DNA of 64,000 nucleotides from Struthidea cinerea (taxonomy: Eukaryota; Chordata; Aves; Passeriformes; Corcoracidae), in the NCBI GenBank assembly GCA_013397865.1, contig VZTI01002349.1, positions 98,969-162,968 on the forward strand. The letters are read 5' to 3'. Both the position numbers and the translations under genes were made by a program. Below the pieces are notes generated by a model that was given only the letters and a program-made list of their open reading frames with translations, had not been told where the DNA came from and did no database searches. Of this stretch, positions 23,657 through 37,000 are shown piece after piece; the stretch's first letter is position 1; every line of letters starts with the position of its first letter.

Positions 23657-26119
23657 CTGTGTCAGTAATAAGATGCTCCTTTTTAAATCCTATTCTGCAT
23701 TTTCAGGTTTGAATAATCCACAATTTCTTACGTAATCTCCACACAAATTGTTTTAAGGTTGTTGCGTTGATCAAGTGCTTGTTTTGGTATATCTGAGCAG
23801 GTATTGATGTGGTCACAAAGTGGCCATGGCCAACGCATGTGACCCTGCGTGCAGCACCAGTTCCAGGCAGACAGATGTCTGCTCCCCTGTGTTTGCGTAT
23901 TTACATTTCAATGCCTGCAAGACGTGAATAAATATTCTGTGCTGCAGTCACAAATTAACCTGTGTCAAGGTAATCAAGAAGTTAACCTGTATCTATCACA
24001 GGGATTACTTTAAAAATTTTGGTATATTCAGTGTGCAGAGTATTTCCCCCAGACATCTTTTTGGCAAATGACTGGTTTAGAGTTCTGTGCTGTGGCCACT
24101 CAGCTTATAATTTACTGTATGGAAATAGTAGTTGGTGTGACTGATGCTTTCCTGGCTGTGTGAAATTTGCTACAGCAATGCTGCTAGTTCTTATTACTTT
24201 CTAGAGATTTTACCTCTTTTCAGGTATTTCTGAATGGCTTCCAGGTTTGTAACAGAGTTCTTCCTATCAGGCAGACGGAAAGAACTTATGATTAGGCCTT
24301 GGTCAGCCCACAGTTTGGCTTATTTGTGTAACTCGCTGATGAGAGGAGATTAGTACTGAAGCATATCATACTGTGAACTAAAAAACTTCTGTTCAGGGAA
24401 TAGGGTGATGTCTGGTAAAGTAATGTTAACATGTAGATAATGTGTCATAACATCTTGAATTGCTGCTGTGATTTGCCAAGACATGGACTTGGATGGAAAA
24501 CATTTGAGCTGCAATTTATACTTGGATGAGAATATGTGAACTGAGTACAGTGGACTCGTGGTCATATCAAATTAATGATCTGCTTTATCTGTCAGGATAT
24601 CCGAATATTTCCTATGTACAGCTACTCTTAGACTTTCCCATGAGAAATAGATGTGCATAAAATAAAGTTCTCATTATGGAATGCAAAAAAGTAAATCACA
24701 ACAGGAGGGTAGCTGGCAAGAAGAGGAAAGAAGCAATTTATTTTGATCATGCTCGGTCATAGAAGCACAGAGTTTGCTTAGGGGAATAGCTAGTAGTTTA
24801 TGGTGTTTAAAGATGATGATGCCTAAAACTTCAGGGGCTTGTGTACAGGATGAGTATGTGCAAAGGTGGGAAGAGGAGTTTCAGAAAATAACTTGTCAAT
24901 GGGAACATGAGAGGTGATACGTTTGAGGTTGTGTGTGTGCTTGCAGTCTGTTCATTTGCCAGCCTTCCATCTTCCCTGGGCATTCAGCTTTTTATCTAGA
25001 AATACCCATTGTTTTCTTTGAAAGAATTCTGGAAATTTTTCTTTATTTTATGTTATCTTGGTGCTTTATACCCCGGACCTTCTTTTGTCACCATTTCTGC
25101 TGTTTCCCCTTTGTTGTCTTCAAAATACATGAATTTTAAATTTTGACAATACTGGAATACTTTAAAAATCCCCCATAAATGTAAATAGTAGTGTTTCCTG
25201 AACATTCAATGAAACTGGCAGGTGAGATAAATTGATTAATTCTTTGGCCTTGCTTTGTCTGTGTTTAACAAATACTGGACTTTGTGCATCCCTTTGCATT
25301 AGTCTCCAAGGCCTGTCATGTGTATCTCATGACTTGTTGTGAGTTTTCTTGTTTGAAAAACTGGGGCAAGAGAAAATAATGTTACTTGAATGAAGACAGG
25401 AACAGTGCTCTGGGAAAACATCAACAGATCTGGAAATCAGGCCTGTGATTATGTCTCTTCTAAAAAAATTTTAATCGTGACTGTGAATGTTGCCAGGCAC
25501 TGCGAGAGAATTGTCCTCACTGTTAAATTGTTAGCTTGATCCTTGGCATTTGTTGGCCTAAGCCAATTCTTCCACAAGAGACTTGGGCAGAGTTCAGGTC
25601 TTCAGTGTGTCCTAGGAAGTATTCCGTTAGGTAGTTTGCATGCAGTTAACCTTTTCTGGAGATTAAGAGATATTTCTACAGTGGGATTTTAACTTATTTT
25701 CTGTAGTGGAATTTATTAAGAGATACTGGTATTCTGGAACTTAGGCCCCTCTCGCTAGCTGGCCTTGATATGGGGAATAGCTCAGGGTCCTTTAACTTCT
25801 CTGTATGTGAACCCTAAAAGTCCTAGGTTCCACAGGAATGCTTTATCCAGCAAACTGTTACGCCACAAAAATGTAAGCAACAACAAAAGAAGAAAATATC
25901 TCAAACTAAAATGTTGTTTAAAATAGAGCCTATGTAAATTTTCTTTTTGGTGGTGACCCTAACAAATCTTTCTGAAATGAGGAGGGTTCTTTTTGTCTCT
26001 GGTAGCATTTGTAATCTTAGTCTATAATACTTTCTGTCTCAAAACAGTAGTGTTTTCTGGTATGGTTTTAATTTTGAATGCAGATGTCTGTCTGTTTAGC
26101 TTTAGATCAATGCCACTTC

Positions 26120-26683
26120 TGCTGGTTTTGGCTGGGATACAGTTAATTTTGTCCCTAATAGCTAGTATGGGTCTGTGATTTGAATTTGTGCTGGAAACAG
26201 GGTTGATGACACAGGGATATTTTCATTACTGCCAAGCAGGGCTTACACAGAGCCAAGGCCTTTGCTGCTCCTCACCCACCGCACCAGCGAGGAGGCTGGG
26301 GGTGTGCAAGGAGCTGGGAGGGGACACAGCCGGGACAACTGACCCACAACATGTGGCATTGTGTTCAGCATATAGAGCTGTGAGGAGAAGGAAGAGGGAG
26401 GTGTTCAGAGTTACGATGGATGTTTGTCTTCCCAAGTCACCGTGAGGCATGATGGGGCATTGCTGTCCTGGAGATGGCTGAATACCTGCCTGCCCTTGGA
26501 AGAGGTGGATGAATTCCTTCTTGGGCTTTGCTTGCAGGTCCAGCTTTAGCTTTAACTATCAAACTATCTCAACGCCTGAGTTTTTTCAACTTTGCTGCTC
26601 TGATTCTCTTCCTGATCCCACCAGAAAGGAGTGAGGGAGTGGCTGTGGGGTGCTTAGTTGCTGCCTGGGGTTAAACTACAACA
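26120..26683 (+). mobile_element. Solo LTR of an avian ERVL-type endogenous retrovirus
   Basis: It begins TGCTGGTTTTGGCTGGGATA with AGTTAATTTT, contains the GGAGGGGACACAGCCGGGACA-type block near 26317, and ends GGGGTTAAACTACAACA. These are landmarks of a common avian ERVL-like LTR. About 564 bp long, with no internal retroviral genes beside it, so it is a solo LTR. No clear target-site duplication remains. It lies in sense orientation in ACO1 intron 1. Confidence 0.7.
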
Positions 26684-26779
26684 CACTGAAGAAGTGGGAC
26701 TATGTTGTCATGGTGGTTCATGAATCATAGAGGCACACTGTCTAGAGACAGCATGAAGAAGGGAATAATGAAGACATTG

Positions 26780-27280
26780 AATTTCCTTCGTGAGATTGTG
26801 TCCAGAGAAGGGCAACCAAGATGGTGAAGCAGCTGGAGCACAGGTTCTGTGAGGAGTGGCTGTGGGAGCTGGGGTTGTTTAGCCTGGAGAAAAGGAGGCT
26901 CAGGAGAGACCTTATCATTCTCTGCAGCTCCCTGAGAGGAGGTTGTAGCCAGGTGGGGTCAGTCTCTTCTCCGAGGCAGCTAGCGACAGGAGAGAGGACA
27001 TGTTCTCAGGCTGCGCCAGGGGACGTTTGTATTTGATATTTTTATATAATAAAAATATCAAATTTTTATTATGTTTATAATATAAATGTATTATAAATAT
27101 AATAAAAAATTTTTCCAGTCATTGGAATAGGCTGCCGAGGGAAGTGATGGATTCATCATCAAAGGTGTGTTGATGTGGCACTTGAGGACATAGTTTAGTG
27201 ATGGATAGGGTGGTGCTCTGTTAACAGCTGGACTCGATGATCTTAGAGGTTGTTTCTAAATTTTAAGATTCTATGATTCT
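26780..27280 (+). repeat. CR1 LINE 3' end, interrupted by an AT-rich tract
   Basis: The plus strand encodes the CR1 ORF2 C-terminus (LFSLEKRRL then SLRGGCSQVGS). After an AT-rich tract at 27028-27110 it continues with the standard 3' part: GGAATAGGCTGCC, GGACTCGATGATCTTAGAGG and the terminal gattctatgattct. It is the same subfamily as the fragment at the left edge of the window. The last ~87 bases lie within the falsely duplicated segment. Confidence 0.85.
27032..27062. repeat. Perfect 14-bp AT palindrome
   Basis: TTTGATATTTTTAT at 27032-27045 and its exact reverse complement at 27049-27062 are separated by three bases. It sits at the start of the AT-rich tract inside the CR1, where the standard element reads something like GGATATTAGGAAAAA. 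Confidence 0.8.
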
Positions 27281-27936
27281 AAACCATGTTTTTCACAATA
27301 CTCCTGTGTTTCACAATACTCCTTCAGACCTTTTATCTCTGAAGATGCGTTACAAGTAGATTTGTGGTGGAAAGGGAATTACTGACAGTACCTTTTTCTC
27401 TGGTACAGGCTTTTGTGTGTGGAGATATGTACAGACACATTGTAGACTGTGGGACATGTACTTTGTATGTAGGACAGATGTCATGAAAATGTCTTTGATT
27501 TTTCTTTTGTTTTAGGGACACTAAGTGTCTTCAACAACCATGAGCAACCCTTTTGGACAGATTGNTTTAGTGATGGATAGGGTGGTGCTCTGTTAACAGC
27601 TGGACTCGATGATCTTAGAGGTTGTTTCTAAATTTTAAGATTCTATGATTCTAAACCATGTTTTTCACAATACTCCTGTGTTTCACAATACTCCTTCAGA
27701 CCTTTTATCTCTGAAGATGCGTTACAAGTAGATTTGTGGTGGAAAGGGAATTACTGACAGTACCTTTTTCTCTGGTACAGGCTTTTGTGTGTGGAGATAT
27801 GTACAGACACATTGTAGACTGTGGGACATGTACTTTGTATGTAGGACAGATGTCATGAAAATGTCTTTGATTTTTCTTTTGTTTTAGGGACACTAAGTGT
27901 CTTCAACAACCATGAGCAACCCTTTTGGACAGATTG
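27194..27936 (+). repeat. False tandem duplication around a one-base N gap
   Basis: Bases 27194-27564 and 27566-27936 are identical 371-base copies separated by a single N at 27565. The copy includes the CR1 tail, the end of intron 1, the acceptor and the first 25 coding bases of ACO1. Perfect identity and the N at the junction indicate failure to merge overlapping contig ends rather than a biological duplication. Confidence 0.9.
27516..27564 (+). other. Truncated duplicate of ACO1 exon 2 (assembly artefact)
   Basis: First copy of the duplicated segment: acceptor, 24 untranslated bases and an ATG at 27540-27542, then the copy ends at the N after the first 25 coding bases. It has no donor. 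The complete version is at 27888-28008. Confidence 0.85.
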
Positions 27937-28008
27937 TGGAGCCACTGGACCCAAAACAGCCTCTGAAGAAATTCTTTAATCTGAGCAAATTGGAAGATGT
28001 GAGATATG
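27888..28008 (+). CDS. ACO1: ACO1 exon 2, start codon at 27912, residues 1-32
   Basis: Acceptor TTTTGTTTTAG, 24 bases of 5' UTR, then MSNPFGQIVEPLDPKQP. Donor G|GTACGT. The exon ends one base into codon 33. An identical but truncated copy upstream is an assembly artefact. Confidence 0.96.
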
Positions 28009-31000
28009 GTACGTTGGCAACATAAGGGAAGCATTTTGTTAATATTGATGAACAGAACCTGAGCAGACTTTGACACATTGGATGATACTTGGTCTCTGGA
28101 GAGAACTATGAATTCAAAAGGGGGGATCTTGAAAACAAAATTTTAGCAAAATATAATTCTTGAAACTTAAAGCTACAGAAATATTGGCAAGATCACGGTA
28201 GTATTTTCTCAGCATACTGTGTGCACAGCAGTCTTGTTTTTCCTGAGTGGGTGAGTAGAGCTAGGCAAAACTAAGAGCACAAGTTTCCTTATAAACTGCT
28301 AAGCTATCTTGAAAGGCTGGAAAGGCTCTAACACTGATATGTATGACTGAACCAATCAGAAATATTTTTCAGCTTTAAAAACAGTAGTGGCTAGAGAATT
28401 CTTTCTGAGGAGTTGTTTTCCTCGTTCCTCTGACATTTCCCAAATCTTTCAGTGGTACTGGTAAAAATCTTAGTGTCTGTGCCATTGACTTAGAAAGTAT
28501 CTATAGCTTAGAATTGTCTGTGGTGGGTGTTTTTGGTGTTTCCAAATGGAAACAGGTGATTAAGGAGAATTGAGGGAACAAGAGGAGGAGCATTTTCTCT
28601 GAATGTTGGCAGCGCGTATCCATTACAGGCTCCGATAAGTGAGAAGTCAATTAATGTCAGTCTTGGTGGGTGAAAAGCAGAGAAGAGTCTTAAGGAATAG
28701 ACAAATACACATACAGCGTTACCAGTTGATCTATTCCAGGATTCCAAGAGTGATGACCTCCAGATTCTTTAAAGAAAAAGGATGCCAGTTTTCCCTGTCC
28801 AGCATAAAAAGGGAGTAGCTTACCAGGGAAGGGCAGGAGAAGATTCTAAAAAAACCCAAAACAACAGTAACAATAACCCCCAAAACTCCCGAACAAACAA
28901 AATCCCGCAAAACAGAACCCCCAACAACAACCAACCCAAATGATTCTGAATTACTGTGTCCTGAATAATAGATGGGTTTTTTTTTACAATACCGCTAATG
29001 AGATCTCACTGTGATTAAGTGACTTTTATGTCTTGGAGGCCAACCCTGTGTAGACAGTTGGAACGAACTTCTCAAAAAATTTAAAATTTTAATATTCTGA
29101 CAGGAAATCAAACAACTGTTATTAAAGTGGAGGAAGGACTGAGACATATTTGGGTTTTTTTTCACACCCATTGCTTGTAGTAGACCTGTCAGGATTGCTT
29201 CAATAGTATTTTGTGTCATCTTCTTTAAATATTTCTAATTTGAAGTAAAAGAAGATTATTAGATGCACAGTCTGACTTTCATTCAGTTTCATTTTCCGTC
29301 TCTTGAGATGAAGAGACTGCATAAGCCACTAAAGCTGTGTTTTCCAACATGTTAGTAGAAAACTGTTTTTCTAGTACATTTATATGTCTGTGGTCAGTGA
29401 CAAGAGTGAGAGCAAACTGCAGAAAAACAAGGTGAGCACAGCACGTTTTCAGTGTAGCCTTGCTGTGGAGGATGGGAAAGCTGTGGAGGAGTCCCTCAGC
29501 AAAGATGCCTGCTGCGTCACAGGAGCTAAGATAATAAACCTGCTCAAAGCATTGACTGGAACAGGTCAGTTAGCATTGACTTCCTGGCGAAGCTGAAGGC
29601 TGGAAAAGGGGCTTTGATAATTTGGGATAAAGCCTTGTGGGAATATGGGGACAGCACTTGAGGACCTGTCTGCCCCAGGCATGGAACTCTGTGCTTGCTG
29701 ACATATGCTCTAAGGTAAAAACTGAATTTGTTTCTTGCCTCTTACCTGTGCAGCTCGCCTGCCATTTTCCATTCGAATCCTCCTGGAAGCAGCGATCCGT
29801 AACTGTGATGAGTTCCTAGTGAAGAAAGGAGATGTTGAGAATATTCTCAACTGGAAAGTGATGCAACACAAGAATGTTGAAGTGCCATTTAAGCCTGCAA
29901 GAGTTATTCTGCAAGACTTCACGTGAGTCTGATGCTCTCCAAAGCAAGGAAGAGGGGCTTTTGAGTGCAGCAATGCTCAGCTTGGGGTGGAGGGTGAGCT
30001 GAGGGGAAGGATGGCAGTGAGATATTTACAAAAGCCTTTTTCAACTTTTCTGGATGTCATGCTACAGACAACACTTGAAGAGGCGAACACTCAGAATAAG
30101 ACCATTGAAAAAAATTCTTCTGGGATGGAAAAGGAAATATCTTCATAAAACTTCAAAACAGGGAAAGAAAATGGGATTGATAAATTGCATCCAAATGAGG
30201 AAGTTCAGGGTTTAGAAGTTACTCTTTGAAGGGGTGGTATTGTCTATCCTCATTTTTTTGTTCTTTGTTTGGTTTGGATTTTTGTTTGGGTTTGTTTGTT
30301 TGTTTTTGGTTTTGTTCCCCAGGGGCTCTTGCTTTCAGTTTTTTACCTATTTCAGTTCTCATTTATAACCCACATCATTACTTCCTCTTCTAAATCAATA
30401 TTATTATAAATATATTTTTAAAGATTTCTCTGCTATTGAAAAGATGAACATATTTTTCCCAGAAATGCAGATTGAGATTCCTACCTAATGGACTCTGAAA
30501 ATTTGGCCTTGTTAGAGCAGTGAGTCCTCAGGTGTCGATAATAATCAGGTAATAGTTCCTGTTCAAAGTGGAAAGTCAATTTTCAGGTGGAACAATAGCA
30601 TCTAACAGTTTTAATGCAGCATTTGACTTGCAAGTCCACTCACTGCTCTTTTTATCTTTGTCTTCTGTCTTTATAAAACATTTTAGTACATCCATGGTAA
30701 GCCCAGTGCTGCTATGCTGCCAGTTGATTTTCTTCCTCAACAGTAAAGTGTCTTAGCTGTCATATCCTCTGTTTTGCATTTTCACAAAGGTTGTCCAAGT
30801 GCTAGAGACCCACTACAGCTCTACTTTTAGAGACATTAGAAAAAATTGGCAAAACCTCGAATGGAAGAAGTACTGATTTCCTAGCTATTTTTCATCCACT
30901 AGCTATTGTTAATGTTTTGAAAAACTGGTGCAGAGAGGAAGCTGAAGTTTCAAGCAAACATTGTTCCTTCTCTTACTGTTTTTCTTTCTTGCCCCCTACT

Positions 31001-34000
31001 CCTGCTGAGTTTTAAAAATGTGCCTATAAGTCTGCAGAGCAACTGCGTTCCTGAAAAATGAGCTCTTGGACAGGCCTCTGAGGACCCTTTTCAAAAGGGC
31101 AGCTTTGACAACTTCCCAAAAGCCATACAACAATTACATTCAGGTTGTCCTGGTTTAGAATTATCTAATTTTGTAGTTAGGATTATTCTGTAATTATCCT
31201 GAGTTGTTCTAAGATGGTAGAAGGATATCGTGTCAGTTCCATATCAATTGTATAGCATTCATAAGCTGGCAAAATAACTCTTCTGCTACTTTCCTCCTAN
31301 NNNNNNNNNNNNNNNNNNNNNNNNNNNNNNNNNNNNNNNNNNNNNNNNNNNNNNNNNNNNNNNNNNNNNNNNNNNNNNNNNNNNNNNNNNNNNNNNNNNN
31401 NNNNNNNNNNNNNNNNNNNNNNNNNNNNNNNNNNNNNNNNNNNNNNNNNNNNNNNNNNNNNNNNNNNNNNNNNNNNNNNNNNNNNNNNNNNNNNNNNNNN
31501 NNNNNNNNNNNNNNNNNNNNNNNNNNNNNNNNNNNNNNNNNNNNNNNNNNNNNNNNNNNNNNNNNNNNNNNNNNNNNNNNNNNNNNNNNNNNNNNNNNNN
31601 NNNNNNNNNNNNNNNNNNNNNNNNNNNNNNNNNNNNNNNNNNNNNNNNNNNNNNNNNNNNNNNNNNNNNNNNNNNNNNNNNNNNNNNAGGAGCCGAAAGC
31701 TGGCTGAAAAGCAAGAAGGGTTCTTCCTCTGCTCTTGCTGCTGCAGAAGCAGAGGAGTGTGTATCTGTGTTCTTGAACAACTGTTTTGAAAAATTCACTT
31801 GGTTTTTTTCCTCTCCCCCCTCTCAGGCTCAGTTTAAAGGCACAAAATTAATTTCTGGGCATAGAGCAGCAATAGGGGATGCACATCATAAAGTCACCCC
31901 AAGACAGTAGCATAACATAGAATTTCCTATTTTTCTTGTAAAAAGCTTATCCTGAGATGTCAAACTGCTGCAAGCTGCTGAACATCAATTAATTGTGTCC
32001 AGGTTAGATAATGTGGATCCTTTTTCCTGTTTATTTTTGGTAAACATTGAGGATTTTCAAGGTAAAATTCAATAGGAACTACAAAGCCTTTTACTGCTCT
32101 TGTTGTTGCTCTTGGTTTCTGATATTTTTAAAAATTGTAATAGCTTCCTTATGGTCCGAGTTGAAAACAGAAGCTCTTACTGCTTTTGGCTGCTCTTGCA
32201 GAAATGTAGTTTTTTCAGTGGGTTTGATTTATCACTGATACCAGATCCTTATGAGCACATCAGAGAACTCTTTTTGTCTCAGCAGCCAGCAAAATCAGAT
32301 AGGCAAGTATGTAAGGGGGTTTTCCAAGCTAGTTGAAAATATCATGGTAGAACATACCTCAGAAGAAGCTATGTGTGCAGAGAAGCATCAGAAGCTTTGT
32401 CAAAAAAATATAGAAAAGTGTAAGTCAAGTGTTGAAATGCCAGAGTTCTGGTTACTACTCATTATTTGCTTGTATTGAAAGTGGAGGAGTGTAGTTTGCT
32501 TTGCATGTGACAGTAGCTGTCTGTTCTGCATCTCAGGATTGGTTTTTGGGTTTTTTCCTCTGTTCCAAATTGTATCACCATGCCTAATTTCTTCTGTTGT
32601 AGTGGGGTGCCTGCTGTGGTTGACTTTGCTGCGATGCGTGATGCTGTGAAGAAGCTTGGTGGGGACCCTGAAAAAATCAATCCTATCTGTCCTGCTGATC
32701 TCGTGATAGATCACTCCATCCAGGTTGATTTTAACAGGCAGTAAGAATTGAAAAACACTCTTTACTTCTTAATGGTAGTAAGTAAACTGATTCCAGTTAC
32801 TGATGATCAAGGCAGTTCTGCTGGTGATACTGTTAGAATTTGTACTACAACATCCCAGACGTTAAGAAATTTTCAAGTTAGACTGTTGTATCAGCTGCGA
32901 TGAGTTAGGGGGATAATTTTACTCTGTCTGGGATACATCTCTCAGCAGCACAAGCCTGGACTAAATGCTGATAGAAACAGACTCAATCCACACTCGTGGT
33001 TATTGTACTTTTCTTTAATAATGCTGCATTATTATTAATTGCTCAGAAATAGCTTTTTTTTCCACATGCACTTTTTTGACCCCGTAGGGGCTTTTGGAAT
33101 GGACAGTTGAGAATACTTCCTTTCTTCCTCACTTCTCTAAGGATAGAGATGATCTACACTAGGCTCAGCTCTGAGGAGCTGCTTTCTGCTTCAGTGCCTC
33201 CAAGCAGAAGAGCACGAGACACTGCTTGCTATGGCCCCTATGAGTCCAGGAAAGAAACATAAGGCTATTCAGTCCTCAGCACGCTACAAAGATACAAAGG
33301 CTCACTAGCATTCACTAGACCCACAGTAAAATACAGGACCTCTGTATAGAGGTCCTTCTGCCCTCCAAGGTACATAAATATAGGCCTAATGAACTAATCT
33401 TTCAAACAGATCCTGCAATGACATGTTTTATGGTGGTTTCCTTCCATCTTCTAGAAGTTTTTTAGTCTGCAGTTACTAATCATTATTTTTTGTCACAGCC
33501 TTTATTATTTAGAATTTTATTTCTATTAGGCTCATGAACATATGTAAGAAAGTAGAGATTTTCTGTCACATAGAGAAGATTGGCCAGATCTATGCTTCTG
33601 TTCTCTCAGATTCTGAAGACCTAAGTTAGGCAGCTTATTGAGATGAAAAATTTGTTGACACTATCTGCTTTGAAACACAGAGGCTTCAGGCAGCACTGTA
33701 TCATAGTGACAACCTTTTTAACTGAAGTTGCAGGATAGTTGTGTTGCAGTTTTCTTTACTGCCTTGCTGATTGCTTCTGATTTAGGTGTTGGAAAAGTCA
33801 CATTTCTGTAATATGCAGTGTTGCTTTTCTCAGGCTACAACTTTTAGGCCTGCCACATGCAGATTAGTATTCACATTTGAAGCTGATTTCAGGGATCATC
33901 TCTTAAGATTTCTTAAGTCCTTTTCATTGGTTGCTTGTAGTGATATTAAAAAGGTGCAATGGATCAGCATTCACATTAGCTCAGAAATCTACTTTTCTTT

Positions 34001-37000
34001 CAACCTTTGGTTATATTTGACTAGATATAAAATTTAGGTGGATATTTTTGGTTCTGACAGCTGATTATTTTCACTTGCAGGCCAGACAGCTTGCAAAAAA
34101 ATCAGGACCTAGAATTTGAAAGGAACAAAGAAAGGTTTGAATTCTTAAAGGTACTGACAAAAATAATCTCATTTGCATGGAGAAATATTCAGTGAATTAA
34201 AGTTCTTCTGGTGTTCATGTTGAGAATTTTTTACTCTAATTCTTTTTGTTTCAGTGGGGCTCTCGAGCTTTTAAAAACTTGAGGATCATTCCACCAGGCT
34301 CTGGGATCATCCACCAAGTGAACCTGGAGTACTTGGCAAGAGTGGTGATGGATCAGGATGGCTACTACTATCCAGACAGTGTGGTGGGCACTGACTCGCA
34401 CACCACCATGATAGATGGCTTGGGAGTGCTTGGCTGGGGTACGTACAGCAGCATATCACAAGTAGTCTCTTGGCTCAGGGAGCTGTGTTTTGGGCCCTGG
34501 TGAGTTGACCCAGGCTGGCAGGTTAGCCTCCACCCTATCACTTCCTCACTCCTCCTGCTAGCATAATGAGGGAAGAGAACTGGAAGTCCAAATGCAAGAT
34601 TAAACTAATGGGTAGGGACAAAGACAGTTTAAGTGAAGGGGGGTGAGTGTAGAAAAAGGAAACAGAAGAAGGGATGCTAAGACAGTCACCACCTGCCATC
34701 AGCACGTCAAAGCCCAGCCAGTCCCTTGGCAGTGGCTACTTTGGAAAGCCCACCTCCCACATTGGTGCTGAGCATGATGTTTTATGGCACGGAATATCTT
34801 GTTTTTCAGCCCTGGTCAGCTGTCCCAGCTGTGCCCCTCTCAATGTTTTCCCCACCCCAGTTTACTTGCTGAGGGGCAGGGTGAGAAACAAAATGCATTG
34901 ATACTCTGTAAGCACTGCTCAGCAATAGCTAAAACACTGGTGTGCTATCAGCACCGGTTTGGTCACAAATCTAAAACACGGCACTATAGAGGCTGCTATG
35001 AAGAAAAGTTATCTCCATGCCAGCTAGACACAGTTACATAGCCTAACCCCAAATGCAAGTAACCTGATGAGGTCTCTTACAGTTATATAATACTTTGTAA
35101 CTTAGCTCCCCTTTCTGATAACTGCCTCAGATGATTTCTGCTGCATGTGTTGTTGGTTTTGTTTGGGTTTTTTATATATTCTTTTTCTATTCTGCATTGA
35201 AATCACAAGGAAGTAGATAAGGAAAATATTAAATAAAGGAAGGGATTTGAAATGTCGCTGACCATCCAATTGTTCTTATATCACTTGGCTACTTTAAAAG
35301 TGTTGGATTATCCAAAAAGTATTGCAAATACTAATCTGTTAGGTGGAAGATGCTGAAAATTAAATCTGAATGAGTTAAATATGGCTGGAGAGGACATTAT
35401 GAAAAACAGGACTGTGATGTTCTAATACTAGTACTCTGCAGAATATTTGTTACAGGAATAAATATAAGTAATTTATTTTTCCTTGTAGTGGTGAACTGCA
35501 GTGCTTGAATTATTGAATAAATAACTAACAGTGGGGCGGAAGTATTTGCAGTCATCCCCCACAGTAGCAAAGACTTCAGCTGAGCCTTTTTTTTCCTGTG
35601 ATATGGTCATAGGAGCACTATTGAAACAGCTGTTGTACAAATATGGAACACATTGTGTTTTTAAAAAATATTTTCTAGTTGTTCATGAATGTGCTTGTGA
35701 AGTTCTGAGCACCACATATGATAGGACTTTCTGTTTTTAATAACCCACGTATACTACTGCACCAATATTGGTTGATGGAGACTTTCTATCAAGGGTGAAA
35801 GAGTTCCTGGCTTAGAATGCAAAGGTAAACGAGTTCAGTGTATCTAAAGCATGACATCTTTGGGATTAGACACGTCTCTTATTCTGTATTTGGTTGCAAC
35901 ATATGCACGGAGCCATCATTTAGATGAAGTTGTAGTACTAAAAGCTGCTTGGAAAAGTGTGACTCAGCCTCAGTTTTCCTCCAGAATTTGAAAAGTATGG
36001 CTGGACACAATCTATAGTATATGTGCTCAAAATGTATACTCTTGGATCCAACATTTCTTTCCAGAGGCTGGTAATGCTGAACTTGGTTCATGACTGTCAG
36101 TGGTAGTCAGTCAGTTATATTGACTTACTTCACTTTTTAAAAATAGTTCAACACCCAGTGAAAGGAGCCATATGACTGGATCTGTCACTGCATTATCTTT
36201 TAAATTAACATAAGTATATAATTTTGAATAAAAGAAATTAGAAATTATTTTTCAGAACCTTAGTTCTCAGTTTATTAGATTAAGTGGGGAAAAGGATTGG
36301 AGTAGTGATTTGGCACGCATAAGCAACTATTACAGGCACTTTGTTCTAGCTCAGCATTCATTAAGCTAAACAAAAGGTAGAAGGAGATTTCAAAGGAGAA
36401 GATAAATAGACGAGGGACTTTCTACAGGCAGCAAGTTATAAAACTGCTTAATGGTTTGGCTGCTTAATGGCAAATTGCTAGATAATAAACATCATGGGTT
36501 TATTAGATTGCATATGACTATAACATCTTGATGCGTTACCTAAATAAATTAGCAATATTAAGTAGTAGCTGGAATTCTAATAGTGAAGGTGTGCTTATGC
36601 AAGGGTTCCCACCTACACATTCTCAAACACTGTTGAAACCTAGTGGACATAAGGGAAGAGACTTCTGTCTTAACAAGTAGCTTTTCTGTTAGCATTCTTT
36701 AGTAACATTTCTTTCTTTCAAAATAACTTCTGAGTTTTCATTTGGTGGCCAACAATCATGGTCTGCATATATTTCACTCACAGCACATCATGTTCAGTGC
36801 CTTGTCAGTGGTTCTTGGTTTAAGATATTAAATAAAACTTTCACATCTGTTATTGTAAAAGCCAAGCATTCTTAGAGCAAGTTACTTAGATTCACCTGAT
36901 GTCTTATCTAATAGCTTAGGAACAAGGATGAAAATATGAAACAAAATTAAACTGAAAAGCCCAACCTTGCTGAAACAGTAGCAAGATATGAGGCGTGCCT

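Larger units (their letters stand above)
15963..27887 (+). other. ACO1: ACO1 intron 1
   Basis: Long first intron from the CpG-island donor to the acceptor TTTTCTTTTGTTTTAG. It holds a tRNA-derived SINE (23526-23656), an ERVL-type solo LTR (26120-26683), a CR1 (26780-27280) and the duplicated assembly segment. Between 16.5 and 23.5 kb and between 23.7 and 26.1 kb I recognise nothing beyond ordinary AT-rich intron sequence. Confidence 0.6.
28009..32602 (+). other. ACO1: ACO1 introns 2 and 3 (around exon 3), with a 388-base N gap
   Basis: Intron 2 (28009-29753) has an A/C-rich low-complexity stretch at 28850-28940. Intron 3 (29923-32602) has a T/G-rich stretch near 30250-30320 and unknown bases at 31300-31687. 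No other gene is supported. Confidence 0.6.

Noticed and set aside
29384..29596. 70-codon plus-strand open frame in ACO1 intron 2 as an extra exon
   Set aside because: It lacks matching splice sites and would insert residues not found in ACO1. Exons 2 and 3 already join in phase to the known protein.
31286..31798. Minus-strand 170-codon open frame
   Set aside because: It is made almost entirely of the N gap.
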